NCBI GenBank assembly: GCA_020054675.1
Contig: JAIHAL010000005.1
Coordinates: 1 to 64,000 of the forward strand
DNA length: 64,000 bases
Reading direction: 5' to 3'
From: Oscillospiraceae bacterium
Lineage (GTDB): Bacteria; Bacillota; Clostridia; Oscillospirales; Ruminococcaceae
Shown: in pieces, positions 8,892 through 16,448 of the stretch
How positions within the stretch are numbered: position 1 is the stretch's first letter
Layout: each line of letters starts with the position of its first letter
Notes under the pieces: model-generated
The model's database searches: none
The model's input: the letters and a program-made list of their open reading frames with translations, nothing else
What the model was told of the DNA's origin: nothing
Made by a program: the position numbers and the translations under genes

Positions 8892-8937
8892 TTGATTTTA
8901 AGGCCTGATATAAAATAAAATTTCAGGGGGAAAGCAC

Positions 8938-9438
8938 ATGGATAACTTTGAGAACAACCAGGAAAACAACGAACAGCAAAATCCATACCAGCAGCAGCCT
9001 TATCAGCCGGAGCAGTCCGGCGGCGCGGAGAATCCTTACTCCCAAAACAGCTACCAGCAGTATGGCAGCACGGAAAATTCCTATTCCCAAAGCAGCTATC
9101 AGCAGCCCGCCCAGCAGTATAATTACTATCAGCAGCCGGGAAATCCTCCGGCAAAATCAGGGCTCTCCATTGCTTCAATGGTGCTTGGAATTCTTTCCAT
9201 ACTCTTTTTCTGCATACCCTACATATCAATTCCGCTTGCCATTGTAGGACTTATTTTGGGAATAATTTCCCTTGTTAAAAAGCAAGGAGGCAAGGGAATG
9301 GCTATTGCAGGCGTAATTTGCTCGGCAATAGGACTTCTCATTGGAATAATCATAATCATTATGGCAATAGCTGCAGTAAGCTCGGGAATGTACTCTCCTG
9401 ACTTCTGGTCAAGCTTTATGGAAGAATATCAGCAATAA
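8938..9438 (+). CDS. DUF4190-type membrane protein with Q/Y-rich N-terminus
   Basis: This is a small membrane protein of unknown role. Residues 1-75 are disordered-looking and rich in Gln, Asn, Tyr, Ser and Pro, with imperfect repeats of the type SYQQ/NPYSQ. Two hydrophobic segments follow (about 80-105 and 115-145), separated by a short basic loop KKQGGKG, the layout of DUF4190 proteins. A GGGGGAAAG ribosome site precedes the ATG. It lies between ackA and an intrinsic terminator. Similar proteins are common in Clostridia and have no assigned function that I know of. Confidence 0.8.
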   Translation: MDNFENNQENNEQQNPYQQQPYQPEQSGGAENPYSQNSYQQYGSTENSYSQSSYQQPAQQYNYYQQPGNPPAKSGLSIASMVLGILSILFFCIPYISIPLAIVGLILGIISLVKKQGGKGMAIAGVICSAIGLLIGIIIIIMAIAAVSSGMYSPDFWSSFMEEYQQ

Positions 9439-9452
9439 CAGTAATAAAAAAG

Positions 9453-9489
9453 CCTCCCATCTTGCACTATGCAGGACGGGAGGTTTTTT
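9453..9489 (+). terminator. Terminator after ackA-DUF4190
   Basis: The stem CCTCCC (9453-9458) / GGGAGG (9478-9483) is followed by TTTTTT (9484-9489). Confidence 0.88.
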
Positions 9490-9560
9490 ATTGTTAAATA
9501 ACTGAAAATACAATTTACAACATTTGAAAAATCCTCAAATTTTTTCCGATTGCATTCCTT

Positions 9561-9794
9561 TTAAGCTTCCCCTGTTTTTTTCAGGCTTAATGAAGAATTC
9601 CTGGATTCAATATACGTTCCAATATCATCCACAATATACTGTCTTCCGGTGGTATGCAGCGCTTCATAATAATCACGGATATAATCAATTACATGATAAC
9701 GGCTGAACAAATCAATAACACTTTTTCCATCCATTCCTTTTGCGTTTTTATATTCCTCTATGCAATATACAATGAAATTGATTTTATCATCCAT
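9561..9794 (-). CDS. DUF3791-family small protein, third gene of DUF3990 cassette
   Basis: This 77-aa cytosolic protein has the recognisable DUF3791 pattern FIVYCIEEYK near the start and a block DYIRDYYEALHTTG. Its function is not established. In Clostridia, DUF3791 proteins recurrently sit beside DUF3990 proteins, as here. The ATG at 9794 is 8 nt behind GGAGGAGG and only 2 bp after the preceding stop, so it is preferred over an in-frame ATG at 9848. It could be an antitoxin or accessory factor for the DUF3990 protein; this is inference from gene order. Confidence 0.75.
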   Translation of the reverse strand: MDDKINFIVYCIEEYKNAKGMDGKSVIDLFSRYHVIDYIRDYYEALHTTGRQYIVDDIGTYIESRNSSLSLKKTGEA

Positions 9795-9796
9795 AT

Positions 9797-10036
9797 TCAA
9801 GCCTCCTCCGGATAGGTGATATGGCCGGTTTCTTTTTCTTCCAACCACAAATCATATAATGTGGGAACGCTTAAATGCCATAGTTTTGTATCCTCACGCT
9901 CTAATTGACGATATAATTCAGAACTGTACAGCTGTATAAGAGCTTCTTTTTCCGTCATGGAATGTTTATCCATCAGCATCCGAACCAAACGGGGAATGAT
10001 AAACTCCAACATTGCTTTAATACTTGTTTCACTCAT
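9797..10036 (-). CDS. Small helical protein, middle gene of DUF3990 cassette
   Basis: This 79-aa acidic, probably all-helical protein has no domain I can name with certainty. Features are an N-terminal amphipathic part (IIPRLVRMLMD), a central EKEALIQLYSSELYR helix and a conserved-looking end KLWHLS...TYPEE. I recall this kind of protein next to DUF3791 genes. It starts inside the stop region of the DUF3990 gene (shared ATGAGTGA, 8 bp), so its translation is tightly coupled to the putative toxin, as usual for antitoxins. Confidence 0.7.
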   Translation of the reverse strand: MSETSIKAMLEFIIPRLVRMLMDKHSMTEKEALIQLYSSELYRQLEREDTKLWHLSVPTLYDLWLEEKETGHITYPEEA

Positions 10037-10532
10037 TCCTGCCACTCTCCATAACAAATTGCCCTATATACTTTAGTTCCTTCAAAGCCGATTCCGTAGT
10101 GAATGTCATCTGATTAAACAGTTTTTTCACTTTCAGTCTGGCAATAGTCTCTTCCTTTGTCAAAATTCCAGCTTCGTAAGCAACAAATGTCTGGTAAATT
10201 GTATCATTTGCAACAGGGCCGAAAATAATATCATAATGTTCTCCATTATAGCTTCCGTTCCTATTGGCGAACACAAAATCCAGCCACTCTTCATTAGGTC
10301 CCGGAAAAATCAGAACCTTATATTTGCTTGTGAGCTCTTCCAAATTTGCCACCTCATACATACTGACGCAAGGCGAACCGATTCCTCTTCGGTTCGCAAC
10401 CTTAGCGGCAAAGTTTACCGCTTGGTTTTGATTGGTTGTAGTATAAAATCCATACCCAAAGTCAAGAGTACGGTTCTGATGAACCAACTTCGGCTGACTC
10501 ACAATCATATTGCTGCCATGATACAAAATCAT
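10029..10532 (-). CDS. DUF3990 protein, ADP-ribosyltransferase-like (candidate toxin)
   Basis: This 167-aa protein belongs to the DUF3990 family, which falls in the ADP-ribosyltransferase-like fold group. Visible ART-like motifs are YHGS at the extreme N-terminus (motif 1 His), GYGFYTT near residue 27 (motif 2 aromatic) and the family block DIIFGPVAND near residue 105. The catalytic third residue cannot be assigned with confidence. It leads a three-gene minus-strand operon with its own TTGACT-17-TACAGT promoter and a GAGGGG ribosome site. The small coupled genes downstream suggest a toxin-antitoxin or defence module, but no activity is shown by sequence alone. Confidence 0.78.
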   Translation of the reverse strand: MILYHGSNMIVSQPKLVHQNRTLDFGYGFYTTTNQNQAVNFAAKVANRRGIGSPCVSMYEVANLEELTSKYKVLIFPGPNEEWLDFVFANRNGSYNGEHYDIIFGPVANDTIYQTFVAYEAGILTKEETIARLKVKKLFNQMTFTTESALKELKYIGQFVMESGRNE

Positions 10533-10562
10533 ACATGACCCCTCATCATTACCATTTCCTAT

Positions 10563-10591
10563 ACTGTAACAGCTTCTGCTAATAAAGTCAA
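10563..10591 (-). promoter_or_regulatory. Promoter of DUF3990 cassette
   Basis: On the minus strand TTGACT (10586-10591) and TACAGT (10563-10568) have a 17-bp spacer. They lie 30 bp upstream of the DUF3990 start codon. Confidence 0.65.
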
Positions 10592-10656
10592 TCTATACCT
10601 ATTTACATTATAAACAACAATTATCAAAAATTCAATCGTTTGTGCAATAACTTTTA

Positions 10657-11712
10657 TTAAATCTCTTTTTGAGGAAACCATTTTACGGTGCTGTTTGCAA
10701 TCCGGACAAGAGTGAGCATTACAGGCACTTCTACAAGAACTCCGACTATGGTGGCAAGAGCAACAGGCGAATCCGCGCCGAACAATGAAATTGCAACCGC
10801 AACTGCCAGCTCAAAAAAGTTTGAGGCTCCTATCATGCCGGCCGGAGCCGCTATATCATGCGAAAGCTTCAAAAGTTTTGAAGCAAAATATGCTATAAAA
10901 AATATTAAAAATGTCTGTATCGTCAATGGAATTGCAATCAAAACGATATGAAGCGGATTTTCAATAATTACTCCGCCTTGGAACGAAAAGATTATTATAA
11001 GCGTTAAAAGAAGTCCGGCAATAGTTATATTGTTGAATTTGGGAATAAATCTGTTCTCAAAATATTCCGCACCTTTGTTTTTTGTTATAAAAATCCTTGT
11101 AAGAATTCCTCCTGCAAGCGGAATTACAACAAAAAGCACAACTGAAAGTATAAGCGTTGCCCATGGCACCTCAACTCCGCCAACTCCAAGCAAAAATGCC
11201 ACAATCGGAGTGAATGCCACAAGAATTATAAGGTCGTTCGTTGCAACCTGCACTACTGTATATGCCGGATTGCCTTTTGTCAAATGGCTCCACACGAAAA
11301 CCATTGCCGTACATGGCGCCGCTCCCAAAAGAACGGCTCCCGCAAGGTAATCTTTTGCAAGTTCGGCCGGAATCAGCGCTTTAAACACAACATAAAAGAA
11401 AAATGCCGCAATGCCATACATTGTAAAAGGCTTTATAAGCCAATTCGTCACCCAAGTGACAAACAATCCCTTTGGATTTTTCCCAACGTTTTTAATGCTT
11501 ACAAAATCAACCTTCATCATCATAGGATAAATCATCAGCCAAATCAGTATCGCTATCGGTATGGAAACATTGGCATATTCAAATTTTTTTAAAAATTCCG
11601 GTATGAAAGGAAGAAATTTTCCTATAAAAACACCTATCGCCATGCAAAGAATTACCCAAAGTGTAAGGTATTTTTCAAAAAAGCCTATTCCATTTGTTTT
11701 TGTTTTTGACAT
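10657..11712 (-). CDS. acr3: Arsenite efflux transporter, ACR3 family
   Basis: This is an integral membrane permease that exports arsenite. It has about ten hydrophobic helices and the ACR3 signature region GAAPCTAMVFVW, whose cysteine is the conserved functional one of the family. Length from the ATG at 11712 is 351 aa, typical. That start has AGGAG 9 nt upstream and is preferred over one 69 bp further out. It is the last gene of arsR-reductase-acr3. A small GGGAC/GTCCC hairpin (11739-11751) lies in the gap before it. Confidence 0.95.
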   Translation of the reverse strand: MSKTKTNGIGFFEKYLTLWVILCMAIGVFIGKFLPFIPEFLKKFEYANVSIPIAILIWLMIYPMMMKVDFVSIKNVGKNPKGLFVTWVTNWLIKPFTMYGIAAFFFYVVFKALIPAELAKDYLAGAVLLGAAPCTAMVFVWSHLTKGNPAYTVVQVATNDLIILVAFTPIVAFLLGVGGVEVPWATLILSVVLFVVIPLAGGILTRIFITKNKGAEYFENRFIPKFNNITIAGLLLTLIIIFSFQGGVIIENPLHIVLIAIPLTIQTFLIFFIAYFASKLLKLSHDIAAPAGMIGASNFFELAVAVAISLFGADSPVALATIVGVLVEVPVMLTLVRIANSTVKWFPQKEI

Positions 11713-11781
11713 AAGAAAAACTCCTTTTATTTTATTGGGGGACGGAGTCCCACACCTAAAAAAGCAATAAAAATAAATCAA

Positions 11782-13425
11782 CTATTTTTTAACATGCAAT
11801 TTAGAATAATGCTTATGCCCGCCGGAAAGGTTGAATACATTTTTAAAGCCTTTATTAAGCAAAATGTTTTGCGCCGCATTGCCTGTAACACCCTTATTGC
11901 AGTATGTTACCGCAACAACGTCTTTATCAAGCTCATCCGCAGCTTTCCTTAAAGCGGAATGGGGAATATTCCTTGCGCTGTCTATATGCGCCTTTTCATA
12001 TTGTGATGCTGCCCTTGCGTCAATAAGAACATAAGGCTCGCCGGAGTTTATAAGCTCATCAAGCTCATCCGGAGCAATAAGCGGCCTGCCATTTGAAATG
12101 GCATTATCAAGTATCATTCCAGTATACATAACCGGGTCTTTTGTCGTTGAAAACGGAGGTGCATATGCAAGGTCTAGATGGAACAAATCCTCAGCCTTGG
12201 CTTTATAGGTAATAGCTGTTGCAAATACGTCAATCCTTTTGTCAACGCCCTCATACCCAACAATCTGCACTCCAAGCAATCTGCCGTCACGCTTATCGGC
12301 AACAGCCTTGATTACCATTTCTTTGCCGCCCATATAATCAGGCTTATTTGGCTTTATATTATGACACACCTGAACATCATAGCCATTCTCTCTTGCCTCG
12401 CGTTCGGAAAGGCCTGTTTGTGCAACCGTCATACCAAAAATTTTAAAGATACCTGTTCCCAAAATCCCACGGAATTCAAGAGCTCCTCCTGTTGCCGCAT
12501 CGCCTGCTATCCTGCCGGTTTTGTTTGCGGTTGAGCCGAGAGGCCGGTACACCGTTTTTTCTGTCACAAGATGAAATTGTTCAATGCAATCTCCGCAAGC
12601 GTATATATCGGCAATATTTGTTTGCATTTTAGAATTTACTTTAATTCCGCCAAAAGCGCCAAGTTCAACTCCCGCCGCCTTTGCAAGAGAGGTATTAGGG
12701 CGCACTCCCGCCGCAATCAAAGTCATATCAGCCTTAATTGCCGTTTTGTCTGAAAGAATTACGGAATTTTCGCCGATTTCTTCAACCCTTGCATCCAAAT
12801 AAACCTCAACGCCGTTTTTTCGGATTTCATCCTTTACATAAACCGCCATATCAATGTCCAGTCCCGGGGTAACCTGAGGCAGCTTTTCAATTAAAGAAAC
12901 CTCCATGCCAAGCTTTTTCAGATTTTCGCATACTTCAAGACCTATGAATCCCGTGCCGATAATTGCCGCTGATTTCGGAGAATTCTTATCAATAAAAGCT
13001 TTTATTTTATTCATATCGTTTATGTTTCTAAGGACAAACACGTTTTCCCTATCTGTGCCTTTAATCGGCGGAATTGAAGGGCTTGCCCCCGTGGCAATTA
13101 TAAGCTTATCATAACTGTCGTCAAAAACTTCTCCCGTCAAAAGGTTCTTGATTTGAAGGCATTTTTCTTTTGGATGTATTGACAAAACCTCATGAAGGAT
13201 TTTTACATCAACATTATACTTGCTTTTAAAAAAAGCAGAGTCGCGCGGGGTGAGCTCATCGGCGCTTTCCACCTCGCCGCCTATAAAATAAGGCATCCCG
13301 CATCCTGAATAGGAAATGAATCTATCCTTTTCATAAACGGTTATTTCTGCATCCTCGCTGTTTCTTCTTGCCTTTGCCGCCGCGGAAGTTCCTGCGGCAA
13401 CCGCTCCGATAACAACTATTTTCAT
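11782..13425 (-). CDS. CoA-disulfide reductase-like flavoprotein with C-terminal rhodanese domain
   Basis: This is an FAD/NAD(P)H pyridine nucleotide-disulfide oxidoreductase fused to a rhodanese domain, 547 aa. The FAD motif is VVIGAVAAGTSAAAKAR at the start. The active-site cysteine is in SYSGCGMPYF (about residue 43). The NAD site is IIGTGFIGLE and the second FAD site IYACGDCIEQ. A rhodanese domain (about residues 450-547) has its catalytic loop in YCNKGVTG. Related enzymes reduce CoA disulfide, persulfides or polysulfides. Its place between arsR and acr3 suggests a thiol-redox role during arsenic stress. The start at 13425 follows AAAGGAG. Confidence 0.88.
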   Translation of the reverse strand: MKIVVIGAVAAGTSAAAKARRNSEDAEITVYEKDRFISYSGCGMPYFIGGEVESADELTPRDSAFFKSKYNVDVKILHEVLSIHPKEKCLQIKNLLTGEVFDDSYDKLIIATGASPSIPPIKGTDRENVFVLRNINDMNKIKAFIDKNSPKSAAIIGTGFIGLEVCENLKKLGMEVSLIEKLPQVTPGLDIDMAVYVKDEIRKNGVEVYLDARVEEIGENSVILSDKTAIKADMTLIAAGVRPNTSLAKAAGVELGAFGGIKVNSKMQTNIADIYACGDCIEQFHLVTEKTVYRPLGSTANKTGRIAGDAATGGALEFRGILGTGIFKIFGMTVAQTGLSEREARENGYDVQVCHNIKPNKPDYMGGKEMVIKAVADKRDGRLLGVQIVGYEGVDKRIDVFATAITYKAKAEDLFHLDLAYAPPFSTTKDPVMYTGMILDNAISNGRPLIAPDELDELINSGEPYVLIDARAASQYEKAHIDSARNIPHSALRKAADELDKDVVAVTYCNKGVTGNAAQNILLNKGFKNVFNLSGGHKHYSKLHVKK

Positions 13426-13447
13426 GATTACTCTCCTTTTTCGCCCA

Positions 13448-13768
13448 TTATTTACAATCCGAATACTTTTCAATATTTTTGCAAATGCAGTTTTCACTTT
13501 CCGTTGTTATGCCTTCCAAAAAATCTTTAAGTTTTCTTGCGCTTTGAGAGTCCACGACATATTTCATCCACGGCCCATCCTTTCTTGCCTTTACAAGCCC
13601 ACATTCTGAAAGTATTTTCATATGGTACGAAAGGGTTGGCTGGGTGATTTTAAAAGATTCCAAAATATCGCAGGCACACATTTCTCCGCAAGAAAGCATT
13701 TCCACAATTTTAATCCTTGTTTCGTCAGAAAGAGCCTTAAACATAAGAGCATATCCCGAAAGATCCAC
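13448..13768 (-). CDS. arsR: ArsR-family arsenic-responsive repressor
   Basis: This is a winged-helix metalloregulator of 106 aa. The DNA-recognition helix region is ITQPTLSYHMKIL. The As(III)-binding motif CACD (in GEMCACDIL, near residues 29-34) is the classical ArsR site in helix alpha-3. A further Cys-rich tail (ENCICKN, SDC) may add ligands. It starts with GTG behind AAGGAAG. It heads the arsR-flavoprotein-acr3 operon, with a 30-bp perfect palindrome immediately upstream, so autorepression is very likely. Confidence 0.93.
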   Translation of the reverse strand: MDLSGYALMFKALSDETRIKIVEMLSCGEMCACDILESFKITQPTLSYHMKILSECGLVKARKDGPWMKYVVDSQSARKLKDFLEGITTESENCICKNIEKYSDCK

Positions 13769-13783
13769 TTTTACACTTCCTTT

Positions 13784-13813
13784 TAAACATATAGATAATT
13801 ATCTATATGTTTA
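13784..13813. promoter_or_regulatory. ArsR operator palindrome
   Basis: This is a 30-bp perfect palindrome centred between 13798 and 13799, with half-site ATATAGATAATT. It starts 16 bp upstream of the arsR start codon. Its position and symmetry fit an ArsR-type operator. The following 300 bp (13814-14127) are A/T-rich and hold no gene I can support. Confidence 0.8.
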
Positions 13814-14127
13814 TTTTACCTATGATTTTTGCAATTGTCAATATCTTTCCCTACTTATGCAAAAATTTTACATGGATTTTGCAATAAACTTACACGGACT
13901 ATTATTATAATGAACCCTGAAATTTTCTATTGTAAAGATGGCGTTTTCTTAGGAAGCTATATGTCAAAATAAATAATCATTTTCTAAAAATAACAGTTTT
14001 TAGCTTTTTGCTTTTTTTCTCAATAAAAAAGAATTTTTTTGGTTATTATGTAGAATAATCCATTTACTTGTTGAATAAACAATTATGAAATAATATAATT
14101 TATACATTACGGCTAGGGGAAAAGGAA

Positions 14128-14409
14128 ATGAAAGTTAGTTATAAAAAACTCTGGTTAATGTGCGTAAAACAAGAAATCTGAAAAGCAGAACTGCGTAAAC
14201 ACGCCGGATTATCCTCTGCCACTTTTATAAAGTTAAGGAGGGATCAAGAAGTTAATTTATCCATTCTCTTGAAAATTGCAGAAGTTATGAAATGCAGCGC
14301 TGGTGACATGATAAATTTTGTGGAGAACGATGTGCCGTTAAAAATTATTTTACTTAGACATACATCTGTCTACCTCAAACATTATAATAACATTAAAACC
14401 AGCCGATAG
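14128..14409 (+). pseudogene. Broken Xre/Cro-type HTH regulator (in-frame TGA)
   Basis: Translation from the ATG at 14128 (ribosome site AGGGGAAAAGGAA) begins MKVSYKKLW and meets TGA at 14179-14181. It then continues in the same frame as KAELRKHAGLSSATFIKL and ILLKIAEVMKCSAGDM, the clear body of a small Xre-like helix-turn-helix protein, down to TAG at 14407-14409. In intact relatives of this common Clostridia family the stop position is a normal residue, so one nonsense mutation has broken the gene. A dyad TAGACA/TGTCTA (14355-14372) lies in its 3' part, upstream of the WYL gene. It was probably a regulator of the neighbouring island. Confidence 0.75.
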
Positions 14410-14429
14410 TATAAACAAGAAAGGGGGAT

Positions 14430-15398
14430 ATGATGGGACACACAAAACAAGAGCGCTTATTAGAAATTTTTTTCCGCAGTTTAAGAGGAGAAGGAATTTC
14501 TGTTCATAAACTTGCTAATGAATATGGGGTTTCCACCAAAAGCATCAGTCGAGATATAAATGACTTAAAAGCTTTTCTCGCGGAACATCGAGAATTGGTT
14601 GGCAATACTGAATTGGAATATTCCAGCGCCAAAAAATGTTATTATTTGTATATGGATGAGTTTTTGACAAACAAAGAAATGTTTGCACTTATCGAAGTTA
14701 TCATTGGTGCCAGAGCGTTTTCAAAGGGCGAACTTCTAAATCTTACGAATAAACTAAAAAGATTTACTACAGCAACAGATCGTCCTATGCTCAATGACTT
14801 AATACGCAAAGAACTCTGCCATTATGCTGAAATTAAGCACGAATGTGCCAGCGTACAAGAAACTTTATGGAAATTAGCTAGCTGTATTACTGCAAAGAAA
14901 GAAATTTCAATCGAATATTATCGAGCTGACCGTGCATTGCGAATTCATCGAATACGACCGGCATCTGTTATGTTCACTGATTACTACTTTTATCTTATTG
15001 CCTTTAATACTGAAGGAGATACTGACAAGCCTCTGTACTTTCGTGTAGATAGGATAAAGTACATAACAGAACATCGAAAACAATTTACAATCGCTGATGC
15101 ACCTGAATTCGATGAAGGACTTCTGCGTAAACGCAGCCTATTTATGTGGCCTGGCAAACTTAGGACTATTAGGTTTGAGTTTACAGGCACTGCTATTCAA
15201 GCCGTCTTGGATAAATTACCTACGGCCAAAGTAATCGAGCGAAACGGCAGAACCTATACTGTCGAAGCCGATATTTATGGCGATGGTATTAAGATGTGGC
15301 TTTTAAGCCAAGGTCATCGAATTAAAGTCACTGCACCAAAGGATTTTGTTGAAGAAATAAAAAAGGAAGTAGAGTCAATGGCCAAAGCATATGAATAA
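14430..15398 (+). CDS. WYL-domain transcriptional regulator
   Basis: This 322-aa regulator has an N-terminal winged helix-turn-helix (about residues 1-60, recognition segment VSTKSISRDINDL) and a WYL ligand-sensing domain (about 145-225, with RADRALRIHRIRPASVMF and YYFYLIAFN followed by FRVDRI). A WCX-like C-terminal extension ends in VEEIKKEVESM. The ribosome site is AAAGGGGG. WYL regulators often control phage defence or DNA-damage functions and are thought to sense nucleic-acid or nucleotide ligands. Here it precedes an unknown three-gene cassette in an island by tRNA-Leu. ATGs at 14430 and 14433 are both possible. Confidence 0.9.
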   Translation: MMGHTKQERLLEIFFRSLRGEGISVHKLANEYGVSTKSISRDINDLKAFLAEHRELVGNTELEYSSAKKCYYLYMDEFLTNKEMFALIEVIIGARAFSKGELLNLTNKLKRFTTATDRPMLNDLIRKELCHYAEIKHECASVQETLWKLASCITAKKEISIEYYRADRALRIHRIRPASVMFTDYYFYLIAFNTEGDTDKPLYFRVDRIKYITEHRKQFTIADAPEFDEGLLRKRSLFMWPGKLRTIRFEFTGTAIQAVLDKLPTAKVIERNGRTYTVEADIYGDGIKMWLLSQGHRIKVTAPKDFVEEIKKEVESMAKAYE

Positions 15399-15425
15399 CC
15401 AGCCATTAGCTTGAAAGACAAAGGT

Positions 15426-15560
15426 ATGTATGATGCATTAAATTATTTTGTTGAATCCATAAATTTGCAAGAACATCCACTTGCAAAAGCAAAGGAAAAA
15501 ATAAAAATTGAGTATTTTACTACTCTTTCGTATATCATTCATATTTCTGATAATCATTAG
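15426..15560 (+). CDS. Possible small ORF or gene remnant (44 aa)
   Basis: This short reading frame begins MYDALNYF and ends in YIIHISDNH. It is in the same frame as the WYL gene after its stop. It looks like genuine protein sequence (charged helix followed by a hydrophobic YFTTLSYII segment, resembling the start of a TerB-like domain), but has only a weak ribosome site. It may be the truncated remains of a gene that once linked the regulator to the cassette. Confidence 0.3.
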   Translation: MYDALNYFVESINLQEHPLAKAKEKIKIEYFTTLSYIIHISDNH

Positions 15561-15615
15561 GATCTTTGTCGTAACGATAAAAAGAATGATTATTGTTGCA
15601 TTTCGAACAGCTAAT

Positions 15616-15708
15616 ATGGTAAAATTTTGCCATGAAAACTCGTCTCCTTTCGGGAGGTACTTTTGTTTGTGGCAAAACCATTGTACCAGAAAGGCTGACG
15701 AGTTTTCA
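15616..15708. repeat. Complex palindromic (fold-back) element
   Basis: Perfect 12-bp outer arms TGAAAACTCGTC (15633-15644) and GACGAGTTTTCA (15697-15708) enclose further nested pairs: CCTTTC (15646-15651) with GAAAGG (15689-15694), GGTAC (15656-15660) with GTACC (15683-15687), and TTTTG (15661-15665) with CAAAA (15673-15677). An alternative CTCC/GGAG hairpin competes for part of it. A near-palindrome at 15616-15633 abuts the left arm. This is a long folded unit of about 76 nt, probably a MITE- or REP-like mobile palindrome or a structured RNA, 49 bp before the next gene. Confidence 0.6.
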
Positions 15709-15756
15709 ACTTTCATTTAACTTTACAATACGTAATGAAAATGTAGGAGGTGCGGT

Positions 15757-16095
15757 ATGAACAAAAAAAGTGATATTTTATACGAAATCAATAAAGTGAT
15801 TCAAGAAACTACATCTTATGATTTCCCGTTCTTAGCAAATGAAAGCAGAAAAGCTGAAATCATAGATGAGTTTAAAATTCATATTGAAGAACAATTGAAG
15901 CAATTGGCACCAGAATTATGGCCAACTGACGTTGTATTAACTGAGGCATGGAATGAATCTCTTGAGTATGTAAAACAAAAATTCGAATCACTACCACCAA
16001 TGATAAAAATCAACGGATTTTATTTACAAGAATTGATGCACTTTTATTCAGAGAAATTGGGACAAATTATTCTGTCTAAAACTGAGGAGGTATAA
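15757..16095 (+). CDS. Hypothetical protein, first gene of WYL-linked cassette
   Basis: I do not recognise this 112-aa protein. It is soluble and acidic, predicted mostly helical, with no signal peptide or membrane segment. It contains a Trp/Pro-rich middle (LAPELWPTDVV). A strong GTAGGAGGTG ribosome site precedes the ATG. It is followed after 2 bp by the next gene, so the three cassette genes are one operon. It may be a chaperone, immunity or scaffold partner for the large membrane protein at 16441-17952; that is only a guess from position. Confidence 0.8.
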   Translation: MNKKSDILYEINKVIQETTSYDFPFLANESRKAEIIDEFKIHIEEQLKQLAPELWPTDVVLTEAWNESLEYVKQKFESLPPMIKINGFYLQELMHFYSEKLGQIILSKTEEV

Positions 16096-16097
16096 AT

Positions 16098-16448
16098 ATG
16101 GGAAAATTTCATGAAGAAAAAATAAAAATAATGAGAAAATACTTGAGCGATATTGCTATAAGTACAAGTTATTATTATTTTGATTGTGTTATTCCAGCTA
16201 AAAAAATAGAGGCAGCAATTAAAAGTTTCGCTTCGGGATTAGATATAGCAACTATTATTGGGTTTTATGATACTACTGTTTTGGGTAGTGGCAAGAATGG
16301 TTATATTTTTACAGATGATAAAATTTATTATCTAGAAACATTAGAAAAGCCGAAGAAGCTATGGTATGATGATATTAAAAATTTAGAAATCGCAAAAAAT
16401 GATAAAAAGGATTGTGATCGAGAGTTAAAGATTACCCTTAATGAATGA
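16098..16448 (+). CDS. Hypothetical protein with PH-like-looking C-terminal half, second cassette gene
   Basis: This 116-aa protein has no name I can give. Residues 1-45 look helical. Residues 50-116 have the alternating pattern of a small beta-barrel, with GFYDTTVLGSGKNG followed by YIFTDDKIYYLE and LWYDDIKNLEI, as in bacterial pleckstrin-homology-like domains that sense or dock at membranes or proteins. The ribosome site is GAGGAGG. Its last 8 bp overlap the start of the large gene (ATGAATGA), so the two products are probably made in step. Confidence 0.78.
   Translation: MGKFHEEKIKIMRKYLSDIAISTSYYYFDCVIPAKKIEAAIKSFASGLDIATIIGFYDTTVLGSGKNGYIFTDDKIYYLETLEKPKKLWYDDIKNLEIAKNDKKDCDRELKITLNE

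Noticed and set aside
15438-15716. Minus-strand 92-aa reading frame
   Set aside because: It runs through the palindromic element and ends in low-complexity hydrophobic sequence. No ribosome site or family match is seen, so it is a by-product of the palindrome.
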